DNA from: Acidimicrobiales bacterium
GTDB taxonomy: Bacteria > Actinomycetota > Acidimicrobiia > Acidimicrobiales > SHLQ01
Length of the DNA: 64,000 nt
Assembly: GCA_020629635.1 (NCBI GenBank)
Contig: JAHDCX010000001.1
Span: 201,043-265,042, forward strand
Direction: 5' to 3'
A program made the translations under genes and the position numbers. A model generated the notes under the pieces. It was given only the letters and a program-made list of their open reading frames with translations, made no database searches and was not told where the DNA came from. This document shows, one piece after another, positions 62,027 to 64,000 of the stretch; the stretch's first letter is position 1, and each line of letters begins with the position of its first letter.

Positions 62027-63492
62027 CCGCCTCGTCCGCAGCCGGAGCAAAGCCGGGAATTCTCGACGCAGCGCACCGGCGACTCACCATCGCTGCGATG
62101 TGTCTCGTTGCCGTCGTCGCCTACAACAATCTCGCCGTCTCTGCCGCCCTGCCGTCGATCGGTGACGACTTCGGCGCGCTGCGCTGGTTGCCTTGGGTCG
62201 TCACCGTCGAGTTGCTTGCGTCCGCCGTCGCCACATTGGCCGCCGGGCCGATCATCGACGCGTTCGGCGTCCGTCGCGTCGCCCGCGTGGCCATGCTGGG
62301 ATTCGGCGCGTCCTGCGTGATCTGCGGATTCGCACCGTCGCTCGCGACGCTGATCGCTGGGCGAGCGATGCAGGGACTCATGGCCGGCGCGATCTTCGCC
62401 GCCATGCTCGTCACCGTTGGGCTCGGGTATCCCGCCCCGCTCCGGCCACGCGCCTACGCCGCCAACTCCGCGGTCTGGGGCGTGATGGGTGTCGCCGGCC
62501 CCGCCCTGGCGGCCATCGTGATCGGCTTCGGCGAGTGGCCGTGGGTCTTCCACGTCAACCTCCCGTTCGTTGCGTTTGCGATCGCGGCTGGCTGGAACAT
62601 CTTCCCGGAGCGCCAACCCGGCGCGCCGACGCTGCGGATCGATGGACGCGGCCTCGTGCTCGTCGTTGCGTTCTCGATCACCGTGCTCGTTGGATTGTCC
62701 GAGCCGACGCTCCGCTCCCTCGCTCCGCTCGCGATCGGCGGCGCCTTCGCTGCGCTGTACCTTCGCCATGCCAGCAACTCGCTCGAGCCGATTCTGCGGC
62801 GAGAACATCTTTTTGCGCTTCGGTTCCGATACATCCACCTCGTCGCGGTCTTTGCCGTGCTCGGCGGCATCACCGCGAACACCTTTCTTCCGGTCTGGAT
62901 GAAGGCGGCGCAAGGCGCCACGTCGGCCTCCGCTGCCTTCTCGGTGGTGTGGCTGACGCTCGGCTGGACGACCGGCGCCTTTCTGTCGAGCCGGGTTGCT
63001 GAACGAAGACGAGTCGAAGACGCGGTGTCGTTGGGCGCGCTCGTGTTGTTTGCAGGCACATGCATCGTTGCGATCGCCGTACTTGCCGATGTGGCCGTTT
63101 GGGTCGTTTTCGCTGGGTTCGTGTTGACCGGTGTCGGCGTCGGCGCGGTGTCCACCGGCAGCCTCGCGTTGATGCAGTCTCGTGCGACGCCGACGGAGAT
63201 GGGCCGCACGAACTCGGCCTTCCAGTTCCTCCGAACGCTCGGATTCGCGTTCGGAGCGGCCCTTGGCGGCCTCGCCATGTTCGGAACCGCGGCCGCACGC
63301 TTCGGCGACGCCGATGCGGTGCGCGATCTGCTTGGCGATGACGCCGAGGCGGTGTCGCCGGCCGTCATCGCGGCGGTGGACGAAGGCTTCGGCCGCTCCG
63401 CGCTGATCGGCTTGATCTGCGCCGCAGCGTGCGTGGCCGGTTCCCGTGCCGTGGCTTCGGCTCGAGGTCTCCGCCATGAAGGTCGGCGATGA
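62023..63492 (+). CDS. MFS transporter (DHA2-like)
   Basis: A 489-residue transporter with about fourteen transmembrane helices; GRAMQGLMAGAIFAAML resembles the TM5 motif of DHA2-type exporters, and AGPIIDAFGVRRV is a motif A variant. TTG 62023 is chosen as start because it overlaps the speB stop and the frame upstream has no good start. Its substrate may be a polyamine or guanidino compound by neighbourhood, but drug export is the family default. Confidence 0.85.
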   Translation: MTASSAAGAKPGILDAAHRRLTIAAMCLVAVVAYNNLAVSAALPSIGDDFGALRWLPWVVTVELLASAVATLAAGPIIDAFGVRRVARVAMLGFGASCVICGFAPSLATLIAGRAMQGLMAGAIFAAMLVTVGLGYPAPLRPRAYAANSAVWGVMGVAGPALAAIVIGFGEWPWVFHVNLPFVAFAIAAGWNIFPERQPGAPTLRIDGRGLVLVVAFSITVLVGLSEPTLRSLAPLAIGGAFAALYLRHASNSLEPILRREHLFALRFRYIHLVAVFAVLGGITANTFLPVWMKAAQGATSASAAFSVVWLTLGWTTGAFLSSRVAERRRVEDAVSLGALVLFAGTCIVAIAVLADVAVWVVFAGFVLTGVGVGAVSTGSLALMQSRATPTEMGRTNSAFQFLRTLGFAFGAALGGLAMFGTAAARFGDADAVRDLLGDDAEAVSPAVIAAVDEGFGRSALIGLICAAACVAGSRAVASARGLRHEGRR

Positions 63493-63727
63493 CTGGCTGA
63501 ACTCGGGATTCGTCGGCTGTGCCAGACTCCAGCGGTAGGCAGCGGGACGCGTCGAGCACGAGGAAGGGGGAGGCGGCGGTGCACGCATCACCGACTCAAC
63601 CCGACCTGCTCCGGGGTACCCCCGGGGTCGCAACGATGCAGAGCCATCGCATCGGATGCGGGGCAGCAGGCTTCGCCTGCGAGTCCGCACCCACGACACG
63701 CACAGTCGGTGCGTCCCGCTGTCCACG
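63493..63727. other. Gene-free region before the right-edge gene
   Basis: 235 bases with no convincing gene. A GCAGGC/GCCTGC hairpin with a three-base loop lies within 63660-63690, and a Gly/Cys-rich small frame (63519-63731) is not supported by a ribosome binding site. It may hold a terminator of the MFS operon and the promoter of the next gene. Confidence 0.4.
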
Positions 63728-64000
63728 ATGAGATCACCCGCGTTCGATCGTCGGTCCGAGCTTGCGGAGGTCATTGCCTTCGCATTCCGTGATGGGTCGT
63801 GGGACGTGGCGTCGATGGCGGCACGAGCCGCGCATGATCTCGGGCTCGGTGATGGACGTCCGTTCGAGCCGCTGGCCGCGCACGTCTGTTCGGTGTACCC
63901 CGATCCTGCCGAGTCTTCGACACGGTCGCTCGCCCAGCTGGTCGAATCCGTTCTCGGCGCGATGGCGGCGGATCGGGCCGCGACGTTCGACGGCGAGCTC
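63728..64000 (+). CDS. Uncharacterised protein, 3' end outside window
   Basis: Open frame from ATG 63728 to the window edge, 91 codons, beginning MRSPAFDRRSELAEVIAFAF. Basic and helical, with PLAAHVCSVYPDP and STRSLAQLVESVLGAM. No ribosome binding site is obvious. I do not recognise a family from this much sequence, and the remaining length is unknown. Confidence 0.5.
   Translation, partial: MRSPAFDRRSELAEVIAFAFRDGSWDVASMAARAAHDLGLGDGRPFEPLAAHVCSVYPDPAESSTRSLAQLVESVLGAMAADRAATFDGEL

Noticed and set aside
63519-63731. 70-residue frame before the right-edge gene
   Set aside because: No ribosome binding site, low complexity, and it overlaps the start region of the next gene.

Overview
This 64 kb window is a high-GC, densely coded piece of a bacterial chromosome that looks actinobacterial, most plausibly from the Acidimicrobiia. 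The reasons are the infB-(DUF503)-rbfA-truB-ribF ... rpsO-pnp order, an actinobacterial-type DapD, frequent GTG/TTG starts, and many genes whose start codon lies 5-7 bases after a TAnnnT-like -10 box with no ribosome binding site (leaderless transcripts). The taxonomic placement is inference. No rRNA, tRNA, CRISPR array or recognisable transposase/integrase gene was seen.

Layout. (1) 1-18.6 kb is housekeeping: the 3' part of infB, a DUF503 gene, rbfA, truB and ribF, a reverse-strand glycosyltransferase, rpsO and pnp, an M16 peptidase, dapB, a PAS-GGDEF-EAL protein, an amphi-Trp protein, a GNAT-like protein, SURF1, dapA, RNase J and FtsK. An 80-bp palindromic element (3565-3644) supplies the last codons and the stop of ribF. 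(2) 18.6-26.6 kb carries a Ca2+/cation antiporter, rimO, pgsA, cinA, a MaoC-like gene, msrB and dapD. The antiporter/rimO junction is split by a roughly 1.9 kb insertion bounded by 143-bp direct repeats. It holds three small orphan ORFs of lower GC and no recombinase; the repeat duplicates the antiporter tail, the rimO promoter and the first 12 rimO codons.

(3) 26.6-48.7 kb is a galactoside-utilisation island. It has two complete carbohydrate ABC importers (A: 26584-27759, 33789-35201 and 36197-38091; B: 44108-48692), galactokinase, a LacI-type and a DeoR-type regulator, GH36 and GH4 alpha-galactosidases and a GH2 beta-galactosidase. It also has a CRTAC1-like FG-GAP lipoprotein and a membrane-anchored Asp-box protein. 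CG-centred sites resembling CTTAAACGTTTAAG lie in four of its promoter regions and suggest one LacI-family regulon. The genes together import alpha/beta-galactosides, hydrolyse them inside the cell and phosphorylate galactose; galT and galE are not in the window.

(4) 48.7-64 kb is a mixed accessory/metabolic region: a DEAD-box helicase, a 2-oxoglutarate/Fe(II) oxygenase, an IclR regulator, an orphan protein coupled to an FAD amine-oxidase-like protein, and a vanadium-haloperoxidase-like lipoprotein. It continues with a PhnD-like protein lacking a signal peptide, a polytopic membrane protein with a His-rich lipoprotein, two MFS transporters, an agmatinase-type ureohydrolase and a gene running off the right edge.
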